Source of the DNA: Pseudomonadota bacterium
GTDB lineage: Bacteria > Pseudomonadota > Alphaproteobacteria > Rhizobiales > Aestuariivirgaceae
Assembly: GCA_016522385.1 (NCBI GenBank)
Contig: JAEKFU010000376.1
Coordinates: forward strand, 1-11,907
Length of the DNA: 11,907 nt
Direction of reading: 5' to 3'
In this document: piece after piece, positions 1 to 6,681 of the stretch
How positions within the stretch are numbered: the first letter of the stretch is position 1
Layout of the letters: the number at the start of each line of letters is the position of its first letter
The notes under the pieces: model-generated
The model's database searches: none
Told to the model about the DNA's origin: nothing
What the model saw: the letters and a program-made list of their open reading frames with translations, nothing else
Position numbers and translations under genes: made by a program

Positions 1-963
1 GATCTCGGTTTCTTCGCCGTCCTTCGTGACGGTGTTTCGTGGCGTGAGGATGGAAGACGTCGGCTTGACGGCGAACCTGACCACGATGTCCTGGCCCGAC
101 GAGATTCCGCCCAAAATGCCACCTGCATGATTTGATTGGAATACCGGCTTGTCATCCTTCACGCGAATTTCATCGGCATCTATTTCACCGGTGAGTGCCG
201 CGGCCGCGAACCCGTCGCCGATTTCAACACCCTTGACGGCATTGATGCTCATCATTGCCGATGCCAGGTCCTGGTCCACCTTCCCGTAGACCGGTGCACC
301 CCAGCCGGCCGGCACGCCGGAAGCGACAATCTCGATCACTGCGCCGCAGGACGAACCGCTCTTGCGGATCTTGTCGAGTTCATTCGCCCAGATTTCGGCA
401 GCTTTGGCATCCGGGCAGAACAAGGGATTTTGCCCCACGACGTCCCAGTCCCGCCGTTCGGTTCGAAACTCACCCATCTGCACCAAGCCGCCACGGATCT
501 GAATACCGTCCAGCACCTTGCGCGCCACGGCGCCGGCGGCCACCCGGCTTGCCGTCTCGCGCGCCGACGACCGTCCGCCGCCGCGATAATCCCGGACACC
601 GTACTTTTCCAAATAGGTGAAATCGGCATGGCCGGGGCGAAACTTGTCGCGGATGTCCGTGTAATCCTTCGCGCGTTGATCGGTATTCTCGATCATCAGG
701 CAGATCGGCGTCCCGGTCGTCACCGGTCCGCCTGTGCGGTCGTCTTCAAAGGTGCCCGATAGGATCTTCACGTGATCCGCCTCGCGCCTCTGGGTCGTGT
801 ATTTCGATTGACCCGGCCGGCGCTTGTCGAGCCAGGGCTGGATATCCGCTTCGCTCAAAGATATGCCCGGCGGGCATCCATCGATCACACAACCAAGCGC
901 CACCCCGTGGCTTTCGCCGAACGTGGTCATGCGGAACATGTGGCCGAATGTGTTATGTGACAT
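1..963 (-). CDS. aroC: Chorismate synthase, C-terminus cut by window edge
   Basis: Chorismate synthase converts 5-enolpyruvylshikimate 3-phosphate to chorismate using reduced FMN, the last step of the cytoplasmic shikimate pathway. Reading the minus strand from the ATG at 963 gives 321 uninterrupted codons to the window edge, against about 360 residues for the family, so roughly 40 C-terminal residues are missing. Visible landmarks are FGESHG at residues 15-20, RPGHADFTYLEKYGVRD at 109-125, the family signature GRSSARETASRVAAG at 130-144 and SNHAGGILGGISSG at 278-291. The last visible residues (KDGEETEI) run into the usual C-terminal region, so nothing looks broken. The start matches the usual short N-terminus (MSHNTFGHMFR), but there is no clear Shine-Dalgarno sequence ahead of it. 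The gene lies 36 bases after the histidine phosphatase and is probably the third gene of the fabI operon. Confidence 0.97.
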   Translation of the reverse strand, partial: MSHNTFGHMFRMTTFGESHGVALGCVIDGCPPGISLSEADIQPWLDKRRPGQSKYTTQRREADHVKILSGTFEDDRTGGPVTTGTPICLMIENTDQRAKDYTDIRDKFRPGHADFTYLEKYGVRDYRGGGRSSARETASRVAAGAVARKVLDGIQIRGGLVQMGEFRTERRDWDVVGQNPLFCPDAKAAEIWANELDKIRKSGSSCGAVIEIVASGVPAGWGAPVYGKVDQDLASAMMSINAVKGVEIGDGFAAAALTGEIDADEIRVKDDKPVFQSNHAGGILGGISSGQDIVVRFAVKPTSSILTPRNTVTKDGEETEI

Positions 964-999
964 GGGTAGAAATTGCCGAAATTGCGGTGCAGCACGTTC

Positions 1000-1608
1000 T
1001 TACGTGCGCACATCCCGCGCGTCAAACCAATCGAGTCCGTTATCCTGGATGCGAAAGAACCGGTTTTGTGGCACTTTGAGCGTCACGATCTCACGTTTTG
1101 GCAAATCGAAGACGATGCCGCGCAGGATCCGGCTGATTCCGCCGTGACCAACAACGATCACCGGCCGGGATATAGAGGCCAGCCAGTCGGCGACCCGGTC
1201 GCGGGCCATCTGGTAGCTTTCACCGCCTTCAGGCTGCCAGTCATGATAGTGCTCCGGGTCGACTTCCGGCCGGACGCCTGTTGCATGAATGTCAGCCCAC
1301 ATCTTGCCCTCGAAGCTGCCGAAACTGAGCTCCATCAGTCGCTCGTCATAGACCACTTCGGCGTCTCCCATGTCATAGACATCGAGCACCGCTGACATGG
1401 TCTGCCGGGTCCGCGTAAGTGGGCTGGCGATCAGCTGCATGGCGCTGGGATCTGGCACAACTTCGCGCAGCTTGATCGCCACTCGCGCTGCCTGAACCTC
1501 GCCTGTGGAGTTCAGCGGGGTATCGGTCTGGCCCTGGATCCGGCGCTCGCGGTTCCAGTCCGTCTCACCGTGCCTGATGTAATAGATTGGCGGCAGTTGG
1601 TCATTCAC
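1000..1608 (-). CDS. Histidine phosphatase (phosphoglycerate mutase-like) family protein
   Basis: This is a 202-residue single-domain member of the histidine phosphatase superfamily, which removes or transfers phosphate through a phosphohistidine. The catalytic set is complete: the RHGETDWN motif at 12-19 with nucleophile His13, Arg66 in SPLTRTRQT, the acidic residue Glu93 in LMELSFGSFEG and the second histidine, His155, in VVGHGGISR. The start is the GTG at 1608: an in-frame TGA lies 9 bases upstream and the next start codons would delete the catalytic histidine. Bases 1601-1608 (GTGAATGA) carry both this GTG and the fabI stop, an overlap typical of translational coupling. There is no signal peptide, so the protein is cytoplasmic. 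The substrate is unknown. The family includes cofactor-dependent mutases, fructose-2,6-bisphosphatases and nucleotide or cobalamin-precursor phosphatases, and its short length favours a phosphatase over glycolytic mutase GpmA. The position between fabI and aroC does not name the substrate. Confidence 0.9.
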   Translation of the reverse strand: MNDQLPPIYYIRHGETDWNRERRIQGQTDTPLNSTGEVQAARVAIKLREVVPDPSAMQLIASPLTRTRQTMSAVLDVYDMGDAEVVYDERLMELSFGSFEGKMWADIHATGVRPEVDPEHYHDWQPEGGESYQMARDRVADWLASISRPVIVVGHGGISRILRGIVFDLPKREIVTLKVPQNRFFRIQDNGLDWFDARDVRT

Positions 1609-2425
1609 CGTTGTTCACGACCGAAATGTCCGGTGCTGCCGGGTTCTTCATGCCGACTATGTGGTAGCCGGCATCGACATGTGTCACCTCGCCGGTCACA
1701 CCGCGGCCGAGATCCGACAAGAGGAACACCGCACCGTCGCCGACTTCGTCGATAGTCACCGTACGCCGCAACGGTGAATTGTACTCATTCCACTTCAGAA
1801 TATAGCGGAAGTCTCCAATCCCCGATGCGGCCAGGGTTTTGATTGGTCCTGCTGACAGCGCATTGACCCGGATCGCCTTTTCACCGAGATCGGCGGCCAG
1901 ATACCGTACCGAGGCCTCAAGCGCAGCTTTGGCGACCCCCATCACATTGTAGTGCGGCATCCATTTCTCGGCGCCGAAATAAGTCAACGTCAGCAACGAA
2001 CCGCCGTCACTCATCAGTCTTTCCGCTCGTTGGGCAACCGCTGTGAAACTGTAGCAGGAGATGTACATCGTCTTGTGGAAGTTGTCCGCTGTGGTGTCGA
2101 TGTAACGGCCTGTCAATTCATCCTTGTCTGAAAACGCGATCGCATGCACCACAAAATCGATCGCTCCCCAGACCTGCCTGATTTCGTCGAACGTCGCATC
2201 GATAGAGGCTTCATTGGTCACGTCGCATGGCAGGACCAGATTGGAGTTAATTGATGCAGCCAGCGGCTCGACGCGTTTTTTCAAAGCATCGCCCTGATAG
2301 GTAAAGGCCAGTTCGGCACCATGGTTTGCGCAGGCCCGCGCGATACCCCAGGCGATGGATCGGTTGTTGGCAACCCCCATCACAAGGCCACGCTTGCCGG
2401 CCATGATCGGTCCGGAATCGGTCAT
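1601..2425 (-). CDS. fabI: Enoyl-[acyl-carrier-protein] reductase (NADH), FabI
   Basis: FabI reduces trans-2-enoyl-ACP to acyl-ACP with NADH in each round of type II fatty-acid synthesis. The protein has 274 residues from the ATG at 2425, normal for the family. It shows the atypical SDR nucleotide-binding stretch GVANNRSIAWGI (17-28), the FabI catalytic pair Tyr159-x6-Lys166 in YNVMGVAK with the companion Tyr149 in TYFGAE, and the substrate-loop region AGPIKTLAASGI (193-204). The start is chosen because GAGGG stands 11 bases before it and the N-terminus (GKRGLVMGVANN) then matches the family; the frame stays open upstream to a TTG at 2473, which would add 16 non-conserved residues. Ala97 sits where E. 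coli FabI has Gly93, the residue altered in triclosan-resistant mutants. It is the first gene of a probable operon with the histidine phosphatase and aroC. Confidence 0.95.
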   Translation of the reverse strand: MTDSGPIMAGKRGLVMGVANNRSIAWGIARACANHGAELAFTYQGDALKKRVEPLAASINSNLVLPCDVTNEASIDATFDEIRQVWGAIDFVVHAIAFSDKDELTGRYIDTTADNFHKTMYISCYSFTAVAQRAERLMSDGGSLLTLTYFGAEKWMPHYNVMGVAKAALEASVRYLAADLGEKAIRVNALSAGPIKTLAASGIGDFRYILKWNEYNSPLRRTVTIDEVGDGAVFLLSDLGRGVTGEVTHVDAGYHIVGMKNPAAPDISVVNNGE

Positions 2426-2641
2426 ATTTTCGGTTACCCTCGTAAAACAGATGCCTTCCCCAGGCGGCGCCAATTTACAGAATTAGACCCTAGGCGAAAG
2501 CAAATTCTTCAATGGTGAGGCAAATCACGTTTGATGTCGGTTTGTTAGCGCATCCACCAGGGCGAGGCAAACCAACCGGTGAACTCATCTGAAAAATGTG
2601 TCAAAACGTCGTTCAACTGGAATGTGTAATCTGAGTTCGAC
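2426..2641. promoter_or_regulatory. Divergent fabI / pdxH control region
   Basis: These 216 bases separate two operons transcribed outwards and must hold both promoters. On the minus strand a loose sigma-70-like pair is visible: TTGAAG at 2512-2507 and TCTAAT at 2487-2482, spaced 19 bases, ahead of the fabI start. On the plus strand only a weak TGTAAT near 2625 precedes pdxH, with no good -35 partner. The octamer GAGGCAAA occurs twice, near 2516 and 2564, and GGTTTG (2539-2544) is complementary to CAAACC (2568-2573); these could be operator half-sites or chance. No known riboswitch or regulator consensus was recognised. Confidence 0.35.
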
Positions 2642-3280
2642 ATGTCAAACAAAGAAGATACGCTTCAGGTCATCACCGCGGCACCGGACTTTGCCGATGC
2701 CGATGAACCACTCAAGCTGTTCGCTGAGTGGATGGCAGAAGCAACAAAATCCGAACCAAACGATGCCAACGCCATGAGCCTGGCAACGGTTGATGTCGAT
2801 GGCCTGCCAAATATCCGGATGGTCTTGCTCAAAGGTTACGATGAGGCAGGATTTGTGTTTTACACCAATTTTGAAAGCCAGAAGGGCATAGAGATTCTCG
2901 CCAACATGAAGGCGGCCGCCAACTTCCACTGGAAGAGCCTGCGTCGTCAGGTCCGAGTGCGCGGCGCAGTGGAAAAAGTCAGCGATGCCGAAGCCGATGA
3001 CTATTTCAGCTCTCGGCCGCGCGACAGCCGCATCGGTGCATGGGCCTCGCAGCAGTCGCGGCCGTTGGAAAGCCGCTTCGCACTGGAAAAGGCAGTGGCC
3101 AAATTCACCGCCAAGCACGCAATTGGCGCGGTGCCGCGTCCGCCTTTCTGGTCTGGCTTTCGCATCATCCCGTCCTATATTGAATTCTGGCACGATCGGC
3201 CGTTCCGCCTCCACGATCGGATTGCGTTCCGCCGCCGGACGCCCCAAGACGCGTGGACCAAACAAAGGCTTTATCCCTAG
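2642..3280 (+). CDS. pdxH: Pyridoxamine/pyridoxine 5'-phosphate oxidase
   Basis: PdxH oxidises pyridoxamine 5'-phosphate or pyridoxine 5'-phosphate to pyridoxal 5'-phosphate (PLP), using FMN and oxygen, in the cytoplasm. The 212-residue length fits the family (E. coli about 218). FMN-contacting segments are RMVLLK (59-64), FYTNFESQKG (73-82) and RRQVRVRG (101-108). The PLP-site residues of the E. coli enzyme are all present: Lys64, Tyr121, Arg125 and Ser129 in YFSSRPRDSRIGAW, and Arg189/His191 in RLHDR. The C-terminus ends in the conserved type RLYP. The start gives the expected N-terminus, but only a weak GAG lies in the Shine-Dalgarno position. The TAG stop is followed immediately by the ATG of the SDR gene, so the two are almost certainly co-transcribed. 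It supplies the cofactor used by the two PLP enzymes nearby. Confidence 0.95.
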   Translation: MSNKEDTLQVITAAPDFADADEPLKLFAEWMAEATKSEPNDANAMSLATVDVDGLPNIRMVLLKGYDEAGFVFYTNFESQKGIEILANMKAAANFHWKSLRRQVRVRGAVEKVSDAEADDYFSSRPRDSRIGAWASQQSRPLESRFALEKAVAKFTAKHAIGAVPRPPFWSGFRIIPSYIEFWHDRPFRLHDRIAFRRRTPQDAWTKQRLYP

Positions 3281-4036
3281 ATGACCCAGACGCCTGAACA
3301 CGAGCGCAAGACACTAATCCTTACCGGAGCGTCCCGCGGCATAGGCCATGCGACGGTGAAACGCTTCTCATCGGCCGGCTGGCGGGTGATTACATGTTCA
3401 AGGCAAGCCTTTCCCGAGGATTGTCCATGGGAGATGGGCGAAGAAGATCATATTCAGGTCGATCTCGCAGACCCGGACGATGTCACCCGCTCAGTTGGCG
3501 AAATGCGCGAGCGGCTCAAAACCCAAAACAGCCGCCTGGACGCCCTGGTAAACAACGCGGCGATCTCGCCGAAACTGCCCGGCGGCGCACGCATGAATAC
3601 GCTGGAAACCTCGATCGGGGACTGGAAGACCGTTGCTCAGGTCAACTTCTATGCCCCAATCATGCTGGCGCGCGGTCTCATCGAAGAGTTGAAGACCGCC
3701 AAGGGGTCTGTGGTTAATGTAACCTCGATCGCCGGCTCAAGCGTACATCCGTTTGCTGGCGCCGCATATGCGACGTCCAAGGCAGCGCTTGCTTCGCTCA
3801 CGCGCGAGATGGCGGCTGATTTCGGCCCGCACGGCATCCGCGTCAACGCCATTTCACCGGGCGAGATCGAAACGTCGATCCTGTCGCCCGGCACCGAAAA
3901 GATCATCCCGAGCATTCCCTTGCGCCGTCTTGGTCAGCCCGAGGAAGTCGCCAAGGCGATCTATTTCCTGTGCACCGATGCCTCCAGCTATGTGAGCGGC
4001 GCCGAGCTGCACATCAATGGCGGCCAGCATGTCTGA
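3281..4036 (+). CDS. Short-chain dehydrogenase/reductase, substrate unknown
   Basis: A 251-residue classical SDR oxidoreductase, expected to be a soluble tetramer using NAD(P). The Rossmann glycine motif TGASRGIG is at 15-22, the NNAA structural motif at 91-94, and the catalytic set is Asn122, Ser149, Tyr163 and Lys167 (YATSK). The cofactor-side motif IRVNAISPG follows at 187-195, and the C-terminus has the usual SYVSGAELHINGG ending. An aspartate (Asp61, in VDLAD) follows strand beta-3, but cofactor preference cannot be settled by eye. It starts on the base after the pdxH stop and overlaps the next gene by 8 bases, so it sits inside a tightly packed operon. This context suggests a link to vitamin B6 or to the product of the neighbouring PLP enzyme; some SDRs act on pyridoxal (Mesorhizobium pyridoxal 4-dehydrogenase is one), but that is only a hypothesis here. 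A generic 3-oxoacyl-ACP reductase label would be over-specific. Confidence 0.9.
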   Translation: MTQTPEHERKTLILTGASRGIGHATVKRFSSAGWRVITCSRQAFPEDCPWEMGEEDHIQVDLADPDDVTRSVGEMRERLKTQNSRLDALVNNAAISPKLPGGARMNTLETSIGDWKTVAQVNFYAPIMLARGLIEELKTAKGSVVNVTSIAGSSVHPFAGAAYATSKAALASLTREMAADFGPHGIRVNAISPGEIETSILSPGTEKIIPSIPLRRLGQPEEVAKAIYFLCTDASSYVSGAELHINGGQHV

Positions 4037-5174
4037 CGAGTCCGGGCCGGCCGCCGAAACGCTGATCGCTCAGGCGCTGCACTTCATTGAAGAAGCATCG
4101 GGTGCCGTTGTTCCGGCCTGGCAACCATCGACCACCTTTGCCCGCCGCGAGAATGCGTCTCTCCATGGGGATTTCAGCTACGGCCGTTCGGGCAGCCCGA
4201 CGGTTCGTCAGCTTGAACAGATACTGGCAAAATTTGACGAAGGTGCCGACGCACGTGTCTTTTCATCCGGTCTAGCCGCCGTAACTTGCCTCATGGAAAC
4301 GCTCGAAACCGGCGCCCACGTTGTGGCGCCGCGCATCATGTATCACGGCGCCCGGGACTGGCTGCTCCGCCTGCAGGACAAGCGCGATTTGAAAGTTACT
4401 TTTTTTGACCAAGGCGATCCCGGTGCCTTGGCCAAAGCCATTCGGCCCGGCAAAACCGCCATCGTTTGGATCGAGTGCCCCGCCAACCCGACCTGGGATG
4501 TCATTGATATCCCAGCGGCCGCCGAAACGGCTCATGCAGCCGGCGCGCTGCTTGCCGTCGATGCTACATGCGCCCCACCGGTGTTGTCACGACCATTGTT
4601 GCTCGGTGCCGACCTGGTGTTTCATTCTGCCACCAAATACCTCAATGGTCATTCCGACGTCACCGCCGGCGTACTCGTGACCGCGCAAGGATCGCTGGTC
4701 TGGAGTGAGATCTCCCATCTGCGCACCTATATGGGCTCGATCCTCGCGCCGTTCGAATGCTGGCTTTTGATCCGCGGTTTGCGCACAGTATTTCTGCGGG
4801 TTGAGAAGGCATCGCAAAACGCGCTTGCAATCGCCCGTCACTTTGAGCAACACGCGGCGCTCGAACGCGTTCTTTATCCGGGGCTGGAAAGCCACCCTGG
4901 CCATGCCATTGCCGCCCAGCAGATGTCCGGTGGCTTCGGTGGCATGCTGTCAATGCTGGTCAAAGGTGGTGCCGACGAAACGGCCATGGTGATGAGCCGG
5001 TTGAAGGTTTTCGTGCGCGCGACCTCACTGGGCGGTGTCGAGAGCCTCGCCGAACACCGTTACCTCGTAGAAGGTGCTCATTCCGTGGTGCCGAAAAACC
5101 TCATCCGGCTGTCTATCGGCATCGAGGCCGTAGATGACCTCATAGCCGATCTCGAACAGGCGCTGGCCGCTTAG
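4029..5174 (+). CDS. PLP-dependent trans-sulfuration (Cys/Met metabolism) family enzyme
   Basis: A fold-type I PLP enzyme of the family that includes cystathionine gamma-synthase, cystathionine gamma/beta-lyases, methionine gamma-lyase and O-acetylhomoserine sulfhydrylase. With the ATG at 4029 it has 381 residues, a normal length. The PLP lysine is Lys203 in HSATKYLNGHSDV; the phosphate-binding neighbour-subunit motif is YGRSGSPT (51-58); the ring-stacking tyrosine is probably Tyr105 in MYHGAR; VDAT holds the pyridine-nitrogen aspartate (Asp178); the C-terminal SLGGVESLAEH and RLSIGIE, with the carboxylate-binding arginine (Arg360), are intact. Two usual residues differ: N of the common NPT is serine, and VDNT reads VDAT. 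The start at 4029 overlaps the SDR stop (ATGTCTGA); an ATG at 4017 would add four residues. GGCGG a few bases upstream could serve as ribosome-binding site. The exact reaction cannot be assigned; cystathionine beta-lyase-like activity or a specialised role are both possible. Confidence 0.9.
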   Translation: MSDESGPAAETLIAQALHFIEEASGAVVPAWQPSTTFARRENASLHGDFSYGRSGSPTVRQLEQILAKFDEGADARVFSSGLAAVTCLMETLETGAHVVAPRIMYHGARDWLLRLQDKRDLKVTFFDQGDPGALAKAIRPGKTAIVWIECPANPTWDVIDIPAAAETAHAAGALLAVDATCAPPVLSRPLLLGADLVFHSATKYLNGHSDVTAGVLVTAQGSLVWSEISHLRTYMGSILAPFECWLLIRGLRTVFLRVEKASQNALAIARHFEQHAALERVLYPGLESHPGHAIAAQQMSGGFGGMLSMLVKGGADETAMVMSRLKVFVRATSLGGVESLAEHRYLVEGAHSVVPKNLIRLSIGIEAVDDLIADLEQALAA

Positions 5175-5177
5175 ACC

Positions 5178-6563
5178 CTAGGCTGTTCGCAAGCCCTCCT
5201 TGGTGACGAAAGCTTCCGTGTCGTCGAGTGCCTTTTCGATCCGGTCGAAGACCTCGTTGATTTCATCCTCCTTGATGACCAGCGGCGGACATACGCCCAA
5301 CGCGTCACCCATGGCGCGGATCAGCAAGCCGCGTTCTTGGGCAAATCCCGCTGCCTTAAGGCCGACCAGTTGTTGGGGATCAAACGCCCTCTTGGTCGCT
5401 TTGTCGGCCACCAGTTCCAGTGCGCCTATCATGCCGCGCCCGCGCGTCTCGCCAACCAGTGGATGATCTGCAAGCGCCGCCAGGCGCCCTTGAAACACTT
5501 CGCCCAGCTGTGAGGCCCGTCCGACGATGCCGTCGCGCTTGTAAATCTCAATCGTCTTCAACGCCACGGCAGCGCCGACCGGATGGGCAGTGTAGGTATA
5601 GCCGTGCCCAAACGTGCCGATCTTGCGGCTGGCATCCAGCATTGCCTGGTAGACACCTTCTTCGATGGTAATGGCACCGAGCGGATAATAGGCCGATGTG
5701 ATCGCCTTGGCCATTGACACCGATGTCGGCTCGGCGCCCAAGGTTTCCGAACCAAACCACTTGCCGGTGCGTCCGAAACCGCAGATCACTTCATCAATGA
5801 TGTAACGGACATCATACTTGGCCAGGACCTCGTTGATCTTGGGGAAATAACTGTCGGGCGGCACGATCACACCGCCGGCGCCCATGATCGGTTCGGCAAT
5901 GAAGGCCGCCACTGTTTCGGGGCCTTCGCGCTGGATCATGTCGTCCAGGTCCTTGGCCATCCGCGCGGCAAACTCATCCTCGCTCTCACCATCTTTGGCA
6001 AATCGGTAATAGTGCGGGCAGGAGGTGTGCAGGATGTTCTGTATCGGCAGATCGAAGTCCATGTGCACCGGCGGCAGTCCGGTCAGAGATCCCGAAGCCA
6101 CGGTCACCCCGTGATAACCCTTGATACGCGATATGATCTTCTTTTTTTCCGGCTTGCCGCGGGCGTTATTGTAGTACCAGGTCAGCTTGACCTGCATGTC
6201 GTTGGCCTCCGACCCAGAACAGCAGAACAATACCTTCGAGGCCTCGCATGGCACGATCTCCTTCAGTGTCTCGGCTAGCTCGATCGCCATATCATTCGAT
6301 TTGTGGGTGAAGATATGCGTGTAGGACAGGCGTCGCATCTGGTTCGCCGCCGCCTCGATCAACTCTTCATTGCCGTAACCCAGCGACGTACACCACAGGC
6401 CGGCCAGGCCTTCGATATACTGCTTGCCCTCGTTGTCATAAACATAGATGCCCTTGCCCTCTTCCAGCACCAGTGGCCCTATCTCGCGGTGTCTCGCCAG
6501 GTTGGTATAAGGATGAATGACGGTTTCAATATCGCGCACTGCCAGGTTGGAGAGTTGGGCCAT
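5178..6563 (-). CDS. Class III aminotransferase, omega-amino acid/amine:pyruvate type
   Basis: A 461-residue PLP-dependent class III aminotransferase, which moves an amino group from an omega-amino acid, diamine or other amine to pyruvate or a keto acid. Visible landmarks are the substrate-pocket motif GLAGLWCTSLGYG (52-64) with Trp57, the PLP phosphate-binding CSGSEAND (115-122), the aspartate Asp257 in IIDEVICGFGRTG, the Schiff-base Lys286 in SMAKAITSAYYPLGA and Arg416 in RAMGDALG, which corresponds in spacing to the flipping arginine of amine:pyruvate transaminases such as the Chromobacterium enzyme. The length and these motifs favour that subgroup over ornithine/acetylornithine or glutamate-semialdehyde enzymes. 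The start is preceded by AGAGGA 6 bases upstream. The gene is divergent from the amidase and ends 3 bases from the stop of the trans-sulfuration gene. The substrate is unknown; putrescine, beta-alanine or taurine-like amines are candidates. Confidence 0.93.
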   Translation of the reverse strand: MAQLSNLAVRDIETVIHPYTNLARHREIGPLVLEEGKGIYVYDNEGKQYIEGLAGLWCTSLGYGNEELIEAAANQMRRLSYTHIFTHKSNDMAIELAETLKEIVPCEASKVLFCCSGSEANDMQVKLTWYYNNARGKPEKKKIISRIKGYHGVTVASGSLTGLPPVHMDFDLPIQNILHTSCPHYYRFAKDGESEDEFAARMAKDLDDMIQREGPETVAAFIAEPIMGAGGVIVPPDSYFPKINEVLAKYDVRYIIDEVICGFGRTGKWFGSETLGAEPTSVSMAKAITSAYYPLGAITIEEGVYQAMLDASRKIGTFGHGYTYTAHPVGAAVALKTIEIYKRDGIVGRASQLGEVFQGRLAALADHPLVGETRGRGMIGALELVADKATKRAFDPQQLVGLKAAGFAQERGLLIRAMGDALGVCPPLVIKEDEINEVFDRIEKALDDTEAFVTKEGLRTA

Positions 6564-6681
6564 GTCGATTCCTCTGTGGAGATGTTGCCGGTGATTGTGC
6601 TACCGGAGGTGTAATTGCTTCCTTCTGCATTAGTCCGCCGATGCACCACTTGCAAGCGGCACTTCGTCGAAAGAAACAGCC
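6564..6681. promoter_or_regulatory. Divergent aminotransferase / amidase promoter region
   Basis: A 118-base region between two genes transcribed outwards. A minus-strand sigma-70-like promoter can be proposed for the aminotransferase: TTGCAA at 6655-6650 and TAATGC at 6632-6627, spaced exactly 17 bases. No equally good promoter was seen for the amidase. A short perfect inverted repeat, CCGGT (6588-6592) and ACCGG (6602-6606) with a 9-base spacer, lies downstream of the proposed minus-strand promoter and could be an operator shared by both genes. All of this is inference from consensus matching by eye. Confidence 0.35.

Noticed and set aside
136..762. Plus-strand open frame of 208 codons opposite aroC
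   Set aside because: The minus strand reads as uninterrupted chorismate synthase; the opposite frame has no homology signal.
2426..2473. Extended FabI N-terminus from a TTG codon
   Set aside because: The extra 16 residues do not look like FabI, and the ATG at 2425 has a GAGGG ribosome-binding site.
2645..3301. Long minus-strand open frame of 218 codons opposite pdxH
   Set aside because: It is a mirror of the well-supported pdxH coding frame in GC-rich DNA; its translation shows no recognisable domain.
3281..4036. SDR as FabG (3-oxoacyl-ACP reductase)
   Set aside because: The generic motifs do not distinguish FabG from other SDRs, and the gene lies in a B6-related unit without acpP or fabD/fabF.
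2483..5183. Exact 13-base repeat TTAGACCCTAGGC at 2483-2495 and 5171-5183
   Set aside because: About one exact 13-base match is expected by chance in a window of this size, and the second copy lies over two stop codons.
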